A DNA stretch of 23,837 nucleotides from an uncultured Bacteroidales bacterium. GTDB lineage: Bacteria; Bacteroidota; Bacteroidia; Bacteroidales; UBA932. Location of the stretch: positions 1-23,837 of the forward strand of contig CAJGBW010000023.1 of the NCBI GenBank assembly GCA_904501835.1, read 5' to 3'. Below the pieces are notes generated by a model. That model did not search any database. It was not told where the DNA came from and worked only from the letters and a program-made list of their open reading frames with translations. Position 1 is the first letter of the stretch. Each line of letters starts with the position of its first letter. Shown one piece after another: positions 7,709 through 15,421 of the stretch. A program made the position numbers and the translations under genes.

Positions 7709-8413
7709 ATGAGAAAAACATTTTTTATTTCTTTGCTTTCTATGGTGGCTTTCGCTTTGTTGGGATTTACCTCCTGCGAAAAGTACGACGACCCGATAGA
7801 TTATTTCTATATCAATTGCCAAACAGATGAGGCAGAGGGAATTACGCCGACTTCTGCTGTTTTGAAGGCGAAGGTGACTATGAAGAATATCGTGGGCGGA
7901 AGAATGTATTCCTGCTTTTATTACAGCACAGAAAAAACGGATTTGCGTACCTTGAGAGTGAGCGGTAAAAAGTCAGCCGTGGATACCTTGAGGGTGACCG
8001 ATACAACGTTGCTGGCGGTGATTACGGATTTGAAGCCCTCTACGACCTATTATTTTGCTCCCTCTCTTCAACTGCAAGGTATTGAGGTGATGGGTGATAT
8101 CCGTTCTTTTACCACGGCTCAATTCTGTCAGGCCCAGCCCGCGACGAATGTTACTGATTCGACCGCGACCCTTCATGCTCTTGTTGCGATTCCTGAAAAC
8201 ATGTTGGCAGACAGTGCGGTCGGCTTTGAGTATGCCAAGACGGACTTTTCGGTGGATGCTGTTTCAAAATCTGCGACAATGCCTGCCGAAGATGGGAAAA
8301 TTTCCTGCGATTTGACCGGTCTGGAGAGCGGTACGAAATACTATTTCAGAGCGTATGTTCTCCACAATGCCGTGCGCATCTATTCCAATGTCTTATCTTT
8401 CTTAACCGAATAA
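7709..8413 (+). CDS. Lipoprotein with two Fn3-like domains
   Basis: The ATG at 7709 opens a signal MRKTFFISLLSMVAFALLGFTSC with a Bacteroidetes-type lipobox (F-T-S-C, Cys23), so I prefer it to the upstream in-frame start at 7613, which lies before the promoter. The mature protein (234 residues in all) has two similar beta-sandwich segments. The first runs from about residue 35 to 128 and contains TSAVLKAKVT, then DLKPSTTYYFAP and ending RSFTT. The second runs from about 129 to the end with STATLHALV, then GLESGTKYYFRAYV and ending LSFLT. The pattern is that of fibronectin type III-like repeats in surface lipoproteins, which usually mediate binding or act as spacers. It precedes galM by 10 nt. 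No enzymatic motif is seen and the partner is unknown. Confidence 0.8.
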   Translation: MRKTFFISLLSMVAFALLGFTSCEKYDDPIDYFYINCQTDEAEGITPTSAVLKAKVTMKNIVGGRMYSCFYYSTEKTDLRTLRVSGKKSAVDTLRVTDTTLLAVITDLKPSTTYYFAPSLQLQGIEVMGDIRSFTTAQFCQAQPATNVTDSTATLHALVAIPENMLADSAVGFEYAKTDFSVDAVSKSATMPAEDGKISCDLTGLESGTKYYFRAYVLHNAVRIYSNVLSFLTE

Positions 8414-8423
8414 AACGATACTT

Positions 8424-9542
8424 ATGAAGAAAATGATTTTTGCAGCCGCTCTCGTTTTGATGGCTGCCTGTACTTCCCAGAATCCCCAAGGTATGGATGC
8501 CGCTCGTTTTGACGGCGAAATCGATGGTAAAAAGGTAGCTCTTTATACTTTGAAAGCCGGTGATATCACGCTTCAGGCTACCAATTTCGGTGCCCGTGTA
8601 GTGAGTATCTATACGCCTGACCGTGAGGGAAATAACGTGAATATTGTAGTCGGACATGATAACCTGGATGCTTATGTGAATCCTCCTGCAGAGCGTTTCT
8701 TCGGTGCTTGCGTAGGGCCGGTTGCCAACCGTATCGGAAAAGCCAGTTTTCAGTTGGATGGCGTGACCTATAATACGCCCACCAATGACAATGAGGTGAA
8801 TACGCTGCACGGCGGTTTCTTGGGTCTGGACAATGTGGTGTGGGATGTGCTCAAAGCGACCGAAGACAGTCTCGTGTTGTTTTATCTGCATCCCGATGGT
8901 CAGGAGGGTTATCCCGGCAATTTGGCGATTACCATGACCTATAGCGTGGATGACGAGAACCAGTTCTGTATCGATTATAAGGCACAGACCGACAAGGTGA
9001 CCCCTGTGAATATCACCAACCATCCTTTCTTCTGTTTGCGTGGAGAGGGCAATGGTACGGTAGAGGATTATCAGATGTGGATCAAAGCTTCTCATTATCT
9101 GCCCATCGACCCGCTCAGCATACCTACCGGCGAGATTGCTTCTGTGGAGGGTACTCCTTTTGACTTCCGTGGAGGACAGAAAATCGGAGAAAGAATCAAC
9201 GAGGAGAACGAACAACTTAAAAACGCCCGTGGTTACGACCACAACTGGTGTATAGACAAGGAAACGGATGGCGTGGAGCGCATCTGTTATGTGTATGACG
9301 AGTTGAGCGGACGCAAAGTGGAGGTATTTACCGATCAGGTGGGCTTGCAGTTCTATAGCGGTAACTTCTTTGCCGATTTGGAGAAAGGTTCCAATGGCCG
9401 TTCGTTGGGCTTCCGCAGCTCTTTGGCTTTGGAGACGCAAGGCTGGCCGGACGCTGTCAATCATGACAACTTCCCTTCCATCCTTTTGCAGCCGGGTGAT
9501 GTCTATACCCAGACTTGCATTTACCGTTTCAGCGCAGAATAA
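8424..9542 (+). CDS. galM: Exported aldose 1-epimerase (mutarotase) lipoprotein
   Basis: The enzyme interconverts alpha and beta anomers of galactose, glucose and related sugars. The 372-residue protein differs from cytoplasmic GalM by an N-terminal lipoprotein signal (MKKMIFAAALVLMAAC, Cys16), which places it in the envelope. Family blocks are in order: GPVANRIGKASF (98-109), TLHGG (His129), NITNHPFF (catalytic acid His200), RGYDHNW (269-275) and LALETQGWPDA (catalytic base Glu337), then the terminal LLQPGDVYTQ. All catalytic residues are present, so activity is expected. The lipoprotein gene 10 nt upstream suggests a role in handling sugars released outside the cytoplasm. A hairpin follows the stop codon. 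Confidence 0.93.
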   Translation: MKKMIFAAALVLMAACTSQNPQGMDAARFDGEIDGKKVALYTLKAGDITLQATNFGARVVSIYTPDREGNNVNIVVGHDNLDAYVNPPAERFFGACVGPVANRIGKASFQLDGVTYNTPTNDNEVNTLHGGFLGLDNVVWDVLKATEDSLVLFYLHPDGQEGYPGNLAITMTYSVDDENQFCIDYKAQTDKVTPVNITNHPFFCLRGEGNGTVEDYQMWIKASHYLPIDPLSIPTGEIASVEGTPFDFRGGQKIGERINEENEQLKNARGYDHNWCIDKETDGVERICYVYDELSGRKVEVFTDQVGLQFYSGNFFADLEKGSNGRSLGFRSSLALETQGWPDAVNHDNFPSILLQPGDVYTQTCIYRFSAE

Positions 9543-9554
9543 AGCAGTGATAAC

Positions 9555-9587
9555 AAAAGCGGCCGACCCTTGGCCAGCCGCTCTTTG
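9555..9587. terminator. Possible bidirectional terminator between galM and def
   Basis: AGCGGC (9558-9563) pairs with GCCGCT (9577-9582), flanked by AAA on one side and CTTT on the other. It lies between two convergent genes. The U-runs are short in both directions, so termination strength is uncertain. Confidence 0.5.
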
Positions 9588-9601
9588 AATATTAGAAATC
9601 G

Positions 9602-10153
9602 CTACTTCGCCGTTTTGTACGAGGTGGCGATTTTTCCTTTTGTGATGTTTTGCAATTTTTTCTCAATCATTTTGCGGCGAATCGGAGCGAGGTTGTCCAC
9701 AAAAAGGTGGCCTCCCAGGTGCTCTAATTCGTGCTGAATCATTCGGGCGGCGAACTTGTCAAATTCTTCGCGCACCTTCTCGAACTTTTCATTGTAGTAT
9801 TCTACCGTAAGGGACGTAGGTCTTTTCACATCTGAATAGATGCCCGGCACACTCAAACAACCCTCCGAATAGACATTGGTCTCCTCGCTTTCTTCTACGA
9901 CAACGGGGTTGATCATGGTGCGTTTGAAATCTTTCAGGTAATCGTAGGTCTCGCTTACGACGTCGCCATCCACAATCAACACCTGAAGGGATTCTCCGAT
10001 TTGGGGTGCGGCCAATCCACAACCGTCCGCTTTGGCTAACGTGTCCCACATATCCTGAATCAGTTGTGTAAGTTCTTCTTTTTTCGTCAAATCCGCGTCT
10101 GCGGCCACTTTGCGAAGGACGCCCTGTCCGTACAAATAAATCGGTCTGATCAT
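9602..10153 (-). CDS. def: Peptide deformylase
   Basis: The enzyme removes the formyl group from the N-terminal methionine of new proteins and is a cytoplasmic metalloenzyme. The 183-residue sequence has the three family motifs: GCGLAAPQIG (44-53), EGCLSVPG (97-104, metal ligand Cys99) and HELEH (141-145, metal ligands His141 and His145, catalytic Glu142). The fourth position of the last motif is Glu where Asp is more usual (HExDH), a mild change. The start codon overlaps the stop of ruvX by 4 nt (10150-10153), so translation of the two is probably coupled. Confidence 0.96.
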   Translation of the reverse strand: MIRPIYLYGQGVLRKVAADADLTKKEELTQLIQDMWDTLAKADGCGLAAPQIGESLQVLIVDGDVVSETYDYLKDFKRTMINPVVVEESEETNVYSEGCLSVPGIYSDVKRPTSLTVEYYNEKFEKVREEFDKFAARMIQHELEHLGGHLFVDNLAPIRRKMIEKKLQNITKGKIATSYKTAK

Positions 10154-10575
10154 ATCGTTGTGTTCTGTTTTTTATCCATCCAACTTTGCAGAATAATGGC
10201 GGCGCTGATTTTATCCACATTGCTTTTGTCGCGCCTGTCGCTGTATTTCATTCCTCCGTCAATCATGGCCCTGTGTGCCAAAACCGAGGTGAAACGCTCG
10301 TCTTCCATCTCAATGGGAATGTTTGGAAAGGCCTTTTTCAGCACGGGAAGAAAGGCTTTGATGTCCTTCATGGCTTCACTTTCCGCTCCATTCAAATTCA
10401 TGGGAGCGCCCACGACAAAACATTTTATCCCCTCACTTTCTGCGTATTTTTTGAGATATTCTATTAACTTTGCAGGATGAACGGTCTCAAGGGGAGATGC
10501 GAAGATGCCCAGCGGGTCACTGACAGCCAGTCCCACTCTTTTTCTTCCGTAGTCTATCCCGATGTATCGTTCCAT
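10150..10575 (-). CDS. ruvX: RuvX/YqgF family Holliday junction resolvase-like nuclease
   Basis: The 141-residue protein has the RNase H-like fold of the RuvX/YqgF family, implicated in 16S rRNA 5' maturation and possibly Holliday junction cleavage. The N-terminal IGIDYGRKRVGLAVSD carries the first catalytic Asp (Asp8). VVGAPMNLNG (54-63) is the usual central block, DERFTS (92-97) provides the acidic and Arg residues, and DKISAAIILQ begins with Asp121, the last acidic residue. The length is standard. It is divergent from the M23-domain gene with only 22 nt between the two start codons, and it overlaps def at its 3' end. Confidence 0.94.
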   Translation of the reverse strand: MERYIGIDYGRKRVGLAVSDPLGIFASPLETVHPAKLIEYLKKYAESEGIKCFVVGAPMNLNGAESEAMKDIKAFLPVLKKAFPNIPIEMEDERFTSVLAHRAMIDGGMKYSDRRDKSNVDKISAAIILQSWMDKKQNTTI

Positions 10576-10583
10576 ATCACTGG

Positions 10584-10591
10584 CAAAGTTA
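10584..10591 (-). promoter_or_regulatory. Candidate ruvX-def promoter very close to the start codon
   Basis: The minus strand reads TAACTTTG, matching TAnnTTTG, followed by only 8 nt before the ruvX ATG. If used, the mRNA would have a leader of a few nucleotides at most. No TTG is found at 19-20 nt spacing; the nearest is 10 nt upstream. Confidence 0.4.
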
Positions 10592-10597
10592 GCAATT

Positions 10598-11422
10598 ATG
10601 TCAAAAAAAAATAAAAAAAACGGTCAAGTCGAAGGAAAGATTCGTATTTCCTTTTTTGATGATTTGAGCCATAAGACTTTATGGACGACCAAAGCCAGTC
10701 GCCGCCGTCTGGTCTTGATTGGGGTATCCACCTTTCTTTTGCTGGGTGTGATATTTTGGTTTACCGTTGCTTACACCCCTTTGCGTTCCCTGATTCCCGG
10801 TTATCCGGATGCCCGCTCTCGAAAAGCGGCTATTGAAAATGCGCTGAAGATTGATTCCTTGGAACTTGCCATGTCCCGTTGGGCGCTTTATGTGGGGGAT
10901 TTGCGTCGCGTGTTGGAGGGACAGCCCTCTATGGGAATCGACAGCATTGTAAAACTTTCATCCCGTCCTGTCCCGGCAGACGTAGCTTCCAAAGACTCCT
11001 TGCTGCGCGCAGAAGTGACCCGTGAGGAGCAATTTTCCCTTTCGTCCCGCAAAAATGTGAGCGGTATTGATGGAATGCACTTTTTCTTGCCGGTTACGGG
11101 CGTCGTATCAATGCCGTTTGACCCCATTACCCACCCTTATTTGGAGTTGTCCGTCCCTGAAAATTCTACGGTCAAGGCGGTGTTGGACGGTGTGGTTATA
11201 TTCAGTAATTATAGTGAGTATGAGGGCTATAGCGTGATTATTCAGCACGAGGCCAACATTTTGAGTATATACAAACATTGCGATCGAGTGCTGTGTCAGA
11301 CGGGTGATGCCGTGTCGGCCGGTCGTGCAATTGCATTTGCCGGAGGTGGTTCAACGCCTTTGCATTTCTCCCTATGGAATGCCGGAGAAACCATCAATCC
11401 ACGTACTTATATCAATTTTTAA
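10598..11422 (+). CDS. Membrane-anchored M23/LytM-domain protein with an altered active site
   Basis: I start at the ATG at 10598 (MSKKNKKNGQVEG) rather than 10562, because the earlier start lies inside ruvX on the other strand and adds residues without family character. The product is 274 residues. It has a basic cytoplasmic N-terminus, one membrane segment (about 38-59), a linker of about 100 residues and a C-terminal LytM domain (about 160-274). M23 peptidases cut peptidoglycan cross-links with a zinc held by HxxxD and the second His of HxH. Here the first motif reads HPYLE (His179, Glu183 in place of Asp) and the second reads TPLHF (His256 kept, Pro254 where the first His should be). His227 of YKHCD is kept. 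It may be a weak or inactive enzyme acting as a regulator. Its stop codon overlaps the dxr start. A possible -7 element (TAACTTTG, 10465-10472) lies inside ruvX. Confidence 0.85.
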   Translation: MSKKNKKNGQVEGKIRISFFDDLSHKTLWTTKASRRRLVLIGVSTFLLLGVIFWFTVAYTPLRSLIPGYPDARSRKAAIENALKIDSLELAMSRWALYVGDLRRVLEGQPSMGIDSIVKLSSRPVPADVASKDSLLRAEVTREEQFSLSSRKNVSGIDGMHFFLPVTGVVSMPFDPITHPYLELSVPENSTVKAVLDGVVIFSNYSEYEGYSVIIQHEANILSIYKHCDRVLCQTGDAVSAGRAIAFAGGGSTPLHFSLWNAGETINPRTYINF

Positions 11423-12582
11423 TGAAAAAGAGAAGGATAGCCATATTGGGTTCGACCGGTTCCATTGGTCGTCAAGCCTTGGATGTGATTCGCCAGCATC
11501 GCGATTTGTTTGAGGTGGAGTTGCTGTGTGCCAATAATTCCAGTGAGTTGTTGGTGCAGCAGGCTTTGGAATTTGAGCCGAATGCGGTGGTTATCTGCAA
11601 TCAGGATAAATATAAAGAGGTAGATTCCGCTTTGTCCGGTACCTATGTCAAAGTGTTTGCCGGTATGGATTCCGTGTGCTCGCTGGTGGCTGCGGATGAT
11701 GTGGATATGGTGCTGGCGGCGATGGTGGGTTTTAGCGGATTGCGTCCGACTGTGGCAGCCATTCAGGCGGGAAAAGCCATTGCCTTGGCCAATAAAGAGA
11801 CCTTGGTGGCGGCAGGTTCTATCGTCATGAATCTGGCCCGTCAATACCGCGTTCCCATCCTGCCTGTGGATTCCGAACATTCCGCCATTTTCCAATGTCT
11901 TCAGGCGGCCGGCCCCAATTCGTTGCGTCGTATTCATTTGACGGCGTCCGGCGGTCCTTTCCGCACTTGGTCCCGCGAGCAGATGGAGAAAGCGACTTGC
12001 GCTCAAGCCTTGGCGCATCCCAATTGGAATATGGGATCTAAAATCACCATCGATTCTGCGACAATGATGAATAAAGGCTTGGAGGTGATTGAAGCGAAAT
12101 GGCTGTTTGACGTATCTGCGGATGATATCAATGTGGTGGTGCATCCCCAATCGGTGATTCATTCCATGGTCGAATTTGAAGACGGAGCGGTGTTGGCTCA
12201 AATGGGTTGTCCTGATATGCGTCAGCCTATCCAATATGCCTTGGCTTATCCTTCCCGTCTTGATTTGTCCAACGAAAAATTGGATTTTGCCGCTTTGGGT
12301 TCGCTGACTTTCGAAAAACCTGATATGGAGCGTTTCCCTTGTCTGGCTTTGGCTTTTGATGCTATCCGTACAGGCGGAAATATGCCGTGTATAGCCAATG
12401 CTGCCAATGAAGAGGCGGTGGCAGCGTTTTTGGCAGGGAAAATCGCATTTTACGATATCCCGGCCGTGATTGAAAAATGTATGGGGCAGGTATCCTTTTT
12501 GCAAAGCCCGAGCCTCGACGATATTTATACGACCAACGAGCAGACACGCGCGTTGGCCGCTTCAATGATTGAGAAATGGTAG
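11422..12582 (+). CDS. dxr: 1-deoxy-D-xylulose 5-phosphate reductoisomerase
   Basis: The enzyme converts DXP to 2-C-methyl-D-erythritol 4-phosphate with NADPH, the second step of the MEP isoprenoid pathway. The start at 11422 (MKKRRIAILGSTGSIG) shares an A with the stop of the upstream gene (TAATG), so coupled translation is likely. The product has 386 residues. GSTGSIG (10-16) is the NADPH site, NKETLVAAG lies at 124-132, and DSE (150-152) supplies metal ligands. ASGGPF (175-180) and NWNMGSKITIDSATMMNKG (201-219) form the substrate and metal site. The blocks VHPQSVIHSMVEF and ANAANEEAVAAF complete the family signature. Its end overlaps rseP by 7 nt. Confidence 0.97.
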   Translation: MKKRRIAILGSTGSIGRQALDVIRQHRDLFEVELLCANNSSELLVQQALEFEPNAVVICNQDKYKEVDSALSGTYVKVFAGMDSVCSLVAADDVDMVLAAMVGFSGLRPTVAAIQAGKAIALANKETLVAAGSIVMNLARQYRVPILPVDSEHSAIFQCLQAAGPNSLRRIHLTASGGPFRTWSREQMEKATCAQALAHPNWNMGSKITIDSATMMNKGLEVIEAKWLFDVSADDINVVVHPQSVIHSMVEFEDGAVLAQMGCPDMRQPIQYALAYPSRLDLSNEKLDFAALGSLTFEKPDMERFPCLALAFDAIRTGGNMPCIANAANEEAVAAFLAGKIAFYDIPAVIEKCMGQVSFLQSPSLDDIYTTNEQTRALAASMIEKW

Positions 12583-13916
12583 TATTATTGAAAACATTGC
12601 AGGTGATTTTAGCCCTGTCTATTTTGATTTTTGTTCACGAATTGGGCCACTATCTTTTTGCCCGTCTCTTCGGGATTCGAGTGGATAAATTCTATCTCTT
12701 TTTTGATGTAGGTGGCAAACGTTTGTTTTCCACCAAAAACAGTCGTTTTGTGGCGAAATTCTTCCCCAAATTGGCGGCTTCCGATACGGATTATGGTATT
12801 GGTTGGCTTCCTTTGGGCGGCTACTGCAAAATTGCGGGCATGGTGGATGAATCCATGGATACGGAATTCCTCAACAAGGAGCCTCAGCCTTGGGAGTTTC
12901 GCGTAAAACCCGCCTGGCAGCGTCTGCTTGTCATGGCAGGAGGCGTACTCTTTAACTTTATTTTAGCCATTATATTATATATAGTGATTCTGGCTTCTTG
13001 GGGAAGTGCATATTTGAGTAATGAAAATCGTCCGATATGGGCCAACGAATTGGCGCAGGAAATGGGCTTCAAGACGGGCGACCAGATTGTAGGCTTTGAC
13101 GGACAGAAAACCCTTGAGTTTGACCGTTTGCAGATAGAAATGGTGCGTGATCGCGCCCAGACGGCCACTGTTATCCGTGGTGGGGATACCTTGATTCTAT
13201 ATATCGACCAGGCCAAAATCGGTAAAGTGCTTCAATCTCCCGGTATGTTTTCGTTGGCACTTCCTTTTGTGGTGGATACCATTCCGCTCGCTTCGGTAAA
13301 TTATGGCTGCTCCTTGCAAAAGGGTGACCAGATTATCGCGTTGGATCAGCACCCGATTCGCTATGTGCAGGATGCGCGCGTGCTGTTGCAGGATTATAAG
13401 GATAGTGCGGTGACGGCTACCTATTTGCGGGCGACTGACAGCCTGACCACGACCTTGCAGGTGGATTCCAGCGGTCTGATGGGCATTTTCTCTACCATGC
13501 CGGCATTGACCACTCGTGAGTATAGTTTCCTGGAAGCGATTCCGGCCGGTCTTGAATTGACTTTCTCCACCATACAAGGTTATATTGATGACTTGAAGTT
13601 GGTGTTTACTCCTTCCACGCAGGCTTATAAATCTGTGGGTAGTTTTATTTCTATCGGTCAGATTTTCCCTGCCAGCTGGGATTGGTATCGTTTTGTGAAT
13701 ATCCTCGCCCTTCTTTCCATTATGTTGGGCGTGATGAACCTGATTCCTATTCCGGGCTTGGACGGTGGCCATATTCTCTTTACCCTTTATGAAATCATTA
13801 CCCGTCGCAAACCGGGCGAAAAATTCCTCTATGTCGCTCAGATTATTGGAATGGTTCTTTTGATGGGCTTGATGATTTTGGCTTTTGGTAATGATATTTT
13901 CAGATTGTTCCGTTAA
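12576..13916 (+). CDS. rseP: Site-2 intramembrane metalloprotease RseP
   Basis: The 446-residue protein cuts membrane-spanning substrates within the bilayer, classically anti-sigma factors and leftover signal peptides. HELGH (21-25) in the first membrane helix gives zinc ligands His21 and His25 with catalytic Glu22. NLIPIPGLDGGH (388-399) in a late helix gives the third ligand, Asp396. Two PDZ-like segments lie between, at roughly 150-215 and 240-300, with KTGDQIVGFDG and QKGDQIIALDQ as their carboxylate-binding type blocks. The start at 12576 is within the last codons of dxr. The dxr-rseP order is common in bacteria. The substrate here is not evident from the window. Confidence 0.95.
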   Translation: MVVLLKTLQVILALSILIFVHELGHYLFARLFGIRVDKFYLFFDVGGKRLFSTKNSRFVAKFFPKLAASDTDYGIGWLPLGGYCKIAGMVDESMDTEFLNKEPQPWEFRVKPAWQRLLVMAGGVLFNFILAIILYIVILASWGSAYLSNENRPIWANELAQEMGFKTGDQIVGFDGQKTLEFDRLQIEMVRDRAQTATVIRGGDTLILYIDQAKIGKVLQSPGMFSLALPFVVDTIPLASVNYGCSLQKGDQIIALDQHPIRYVQDARVLLQDYKDSAVTATYLRATDSLTTTLQVDSSGLMGIFSTMPALTTREYSFLEAIPAGLELTFSTIQGYIDDLKLVFTPSTQAYKSVGSFISIGQIFPASWDWYRFVNILALLSIMLGVMNLIPIPGLDGGHILFTLYEIITRRKPGEKFLYVAQIIGMVLLMGLMILAFGNDIFRLFR

Positions 13917-13931
13917 TTCTTTTGCGTAACT

Positions 13932-14921
13932 ATGCGTCGTTTTCTATACATAATTGGCATTTTAATGCTCACCCTCAGCTCTTGCGGGGGCAGGGGAAAG
14001 GCTATGCTGCCCAGTGTGAGTGGCAAAGCGGGCGAGGTGATTGTGGTGATGGACAAAGCGTATTGGAGTGGCTCTTTGGGGCAATGTCTGCGCGACCACT
14101 TGGCGGCAGATTGTCCTTTTCTTCCTCAAAAGGAGCCTTTGTATTCCTTGGCGGATGTACCTCCCTCGGCATTCTCCAATATTTTTCAACTGCATCGTAA
14201 CTTGATTTTGTGCAATATCAGTCATCAGGTGGATACAGCGAAGGTGAAATTCGGGCAGGATGTCTGGGCGTCTCCTCAATGTGTGATACGTATCAATGCG
14301 CCCACGGAAGAGGAGGCTGTTAAAATTGTAAATCAGAATATAGAGCATATCATCAATTATATTGAGACGGCTGAGCGCGATCGTGTGATTAACAATACCA
14401 AGCAATATCAGGAATCTGCCTTGCGTCCTCCTGTGATAGAGGTTTTTGGAGGCAGTCCATATTTTCCGTCGGGCTATGTATTGAAAAAACGCACGGATGA
14501 TTTTGCTTGGATTGCTTATGAGACAACCTATGTCAATCAGGCAATTCTTATTTATAAAACCCCGGCTTTGGGTACTCAGGCTGATTTCCAGCTGGATGCT
14601 ATGGTGGCCCGCCGCAATGAAGTGATGAAACAAAATGTGCCCGGTATGTTTGACAATACCTATATGACAACCAGCACTTTTGCCACTCCATCTTTGAAGT
14701 TTGTCAAATATAGAGGACGGCATTTTGCTGAAATGAGAGGGTATTGGGAAGTGTATAATGATTATATGGGCGGTCCCTTTGTTTCACACTCCTTTTATAG
14801 CGAAGATGGGGCTTCTGTTATCACGGTTGAGGCTTTTGTCTATGCTCCGAAGTTTAACAAACGCCATTATTTAAGGCAGATTGAGTCTTTGCTTTACTCC
14901 TGGGAAACGGTGAAGAAATAA
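13932..14921 (+). CDS. DUF4837-family lipoprotein
   Basis: A 329-residue protein with the lipoprotein signal MRRFLYIIGILMLTLSSC (Cys18). The mature part resembles the Bacteroidetes DUF4837 family. It has GKAGEVIVVMDKAYW near the start, a middle block around VWASPQCVIRI, a block IEVFGGSPYFPSGYVLKK, and a terminal block with EMRGYWEVYNDYMGGPF followed by VEAFVYAPKFNKR. No catalytic motif is visible and no function is known to me for the family. It starts 15 nt after rseP and ends the four-gene envelope cluster. That context argues for a role in cell envelope maintenance, which is inference. Confidence 0.8.
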   Translation: MRRFLYIIGILMLTLSSCGGRGKAMLPSVSGKAGEVIVVMDKAYWSGSLGQCLRDHLAADCPFLPQKEPLYSLADVPPSAFSNIFQLHRNLILCNISHQVDTAKVKFGQDVWASPQCVIRINAPTEEEAVKIVNQNIEHIINYIETAERDRVINNTKQYQESALRPPVIEVFGGSPYFPSGYVLKKRTDDFAWIAYETTYVNQAILIYKTPALGTQADFQLDAMVARRNEVMKQNVPGMFDNTYMTTSTFATPSLKFVKYRGRHFAEMRGYWEVYNDYMGGPFVSHSFYSEDGASVITVEAFVYAPKFNKRHYLRQIESLLYSWETVKK

Positions 14922-14949
14922 AAATTTGCAGAAATATTTGTAATTTTTT

Positions 14950-14979
14950 TTGCAGGTTCAAAAATATTACATACCTTTG
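14950..14979 (+). promoter_or_regulatory. Strong promoter for tRNA-Glu-rpsT
   Basis: TTG at 14950-14952, exactly 19 nt of spacer, then TACCTTTG at 14972-14979. This matches the Bacteroidetes consensus in both boxes and spacing. The start site should lie near 14985, about 27 nt before the tRNA. Confidence 0.8.
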
Positions 14980-15011
14980 CAGTCCCAAATTTGGCTAAGC
15001 CGATTTGATGC

Positions 15012-15083
15012 GCTGGGTTCGTATAACGGTTAGTACTCAAGATTTTCATTCTTGCAATAGGAGTTCGATTCTCCTACCCAGTA
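15012..15083 (+). tRNA. tRNA-Glu (anticodon TTC)
   Basis: The sequence folds as a cloverleaf. GCTGGGT pairs with ACCCAGT in the acceptor stem (one G-U pair). The D arm is GTA...TAC, and the anticodon stem is CAAGA/TCTTG with loop TTTTCAT, so the anticodon TTC is at 15045-15047. The T stem AGGAG/CTCCT carries loop TTCGATT. The discriminator is A15083, and the following CGA shows that CCA is not encoded. The reading is unambiguous. Confidence 0.95.
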
Positions 15084-15104
15084 CGAAATATAAAAAATAC
15101 AATA

Positions 15105-15359
15105 ATGGCACATCACGCATCTGCACAGAAGCGCATCCGTCAAAGCGAGAGGCGCAGATTGCATAACAAGTATTATGCAAAAACAACCAGGAACGCAATT
15201 CGCGACCTGAGAAATACAAACGATAAAGGCGCAGCCACTGCAGCAGCCCCCAAGGTTTATGCAATGATTGACAAACTCGCCAAAATCGGTGTAATCCACA
15301 AGAACAAAGCTGCGAACCTCAAAAGTGGACTTGCAGTTTACATCAACAAACTCGCGTAA
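15105..15359 (+). CDS. rpsT: 30S ribosomal protein S20
   Basis: The 84-residue protein is very rich in Lys, Arg and Ala. It begins MAHHASAQKRIRQSERRR, continues with the S20 block SAQKRIRQ...NKYYAKTTRN and ends with KNKAANLKSGLAVYINKLA. S20 binds the 5' and 3' minor domains of 16S rRNA early in small-subunit assembly. The gene starts 21 nt after tRNA-Glu with no promoter between them, so the tRNA and the mRNA probably share a transcript. A strong terminator follows. Confidence 0.97.
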   Translation: MAHHASAQKRIRQSERRRLHNKYYAKTTRNAIRDLRNTNDKGAATAAAPKVYAMIDKLAKIGVIHKNKAANLKSGLAVYINKLA

Positions 15360-15385
15360 CGCGAAAGTTGTTAATAGCTTTTAGG

Positions 15386-15416
15386 AAGCCGCCGCAAAAC
15401 GGCGGTTTCTTTTTTC
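15386..15416 (+). terminator. Intrinsic terminator after rpsT
   Basis: CCGCCG (15389-15394) pairs with CGGCGG (15400-15405) around a CAAAA loop. The stem can be extended by AAG with TTT, and a T-rich run (TTTCTTTTTT) follows from 15406. This is a textbook rho-independent terminator. Confidence 0.92.
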
Positions 15417-15421
15417 AAGAA

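Noticed and set aside
8346..9464. Minus-strand open frame of 372 codons
   Set aside because: Antisense to galM, which has its full set of catalytic blocks. The antisense product has no family features.
9789..10220. 143-codon minus-strand frame overlapping def and ruvX
   Set aside because: It is an out-of-frame reading of two genes that are both intact in their own frames, so it is not a frameshifted remnant.
11419..12504. Minus-strand open frame of 361 codons
   Set aside because: Antisense to dxr; no promoter or signal and no domain.
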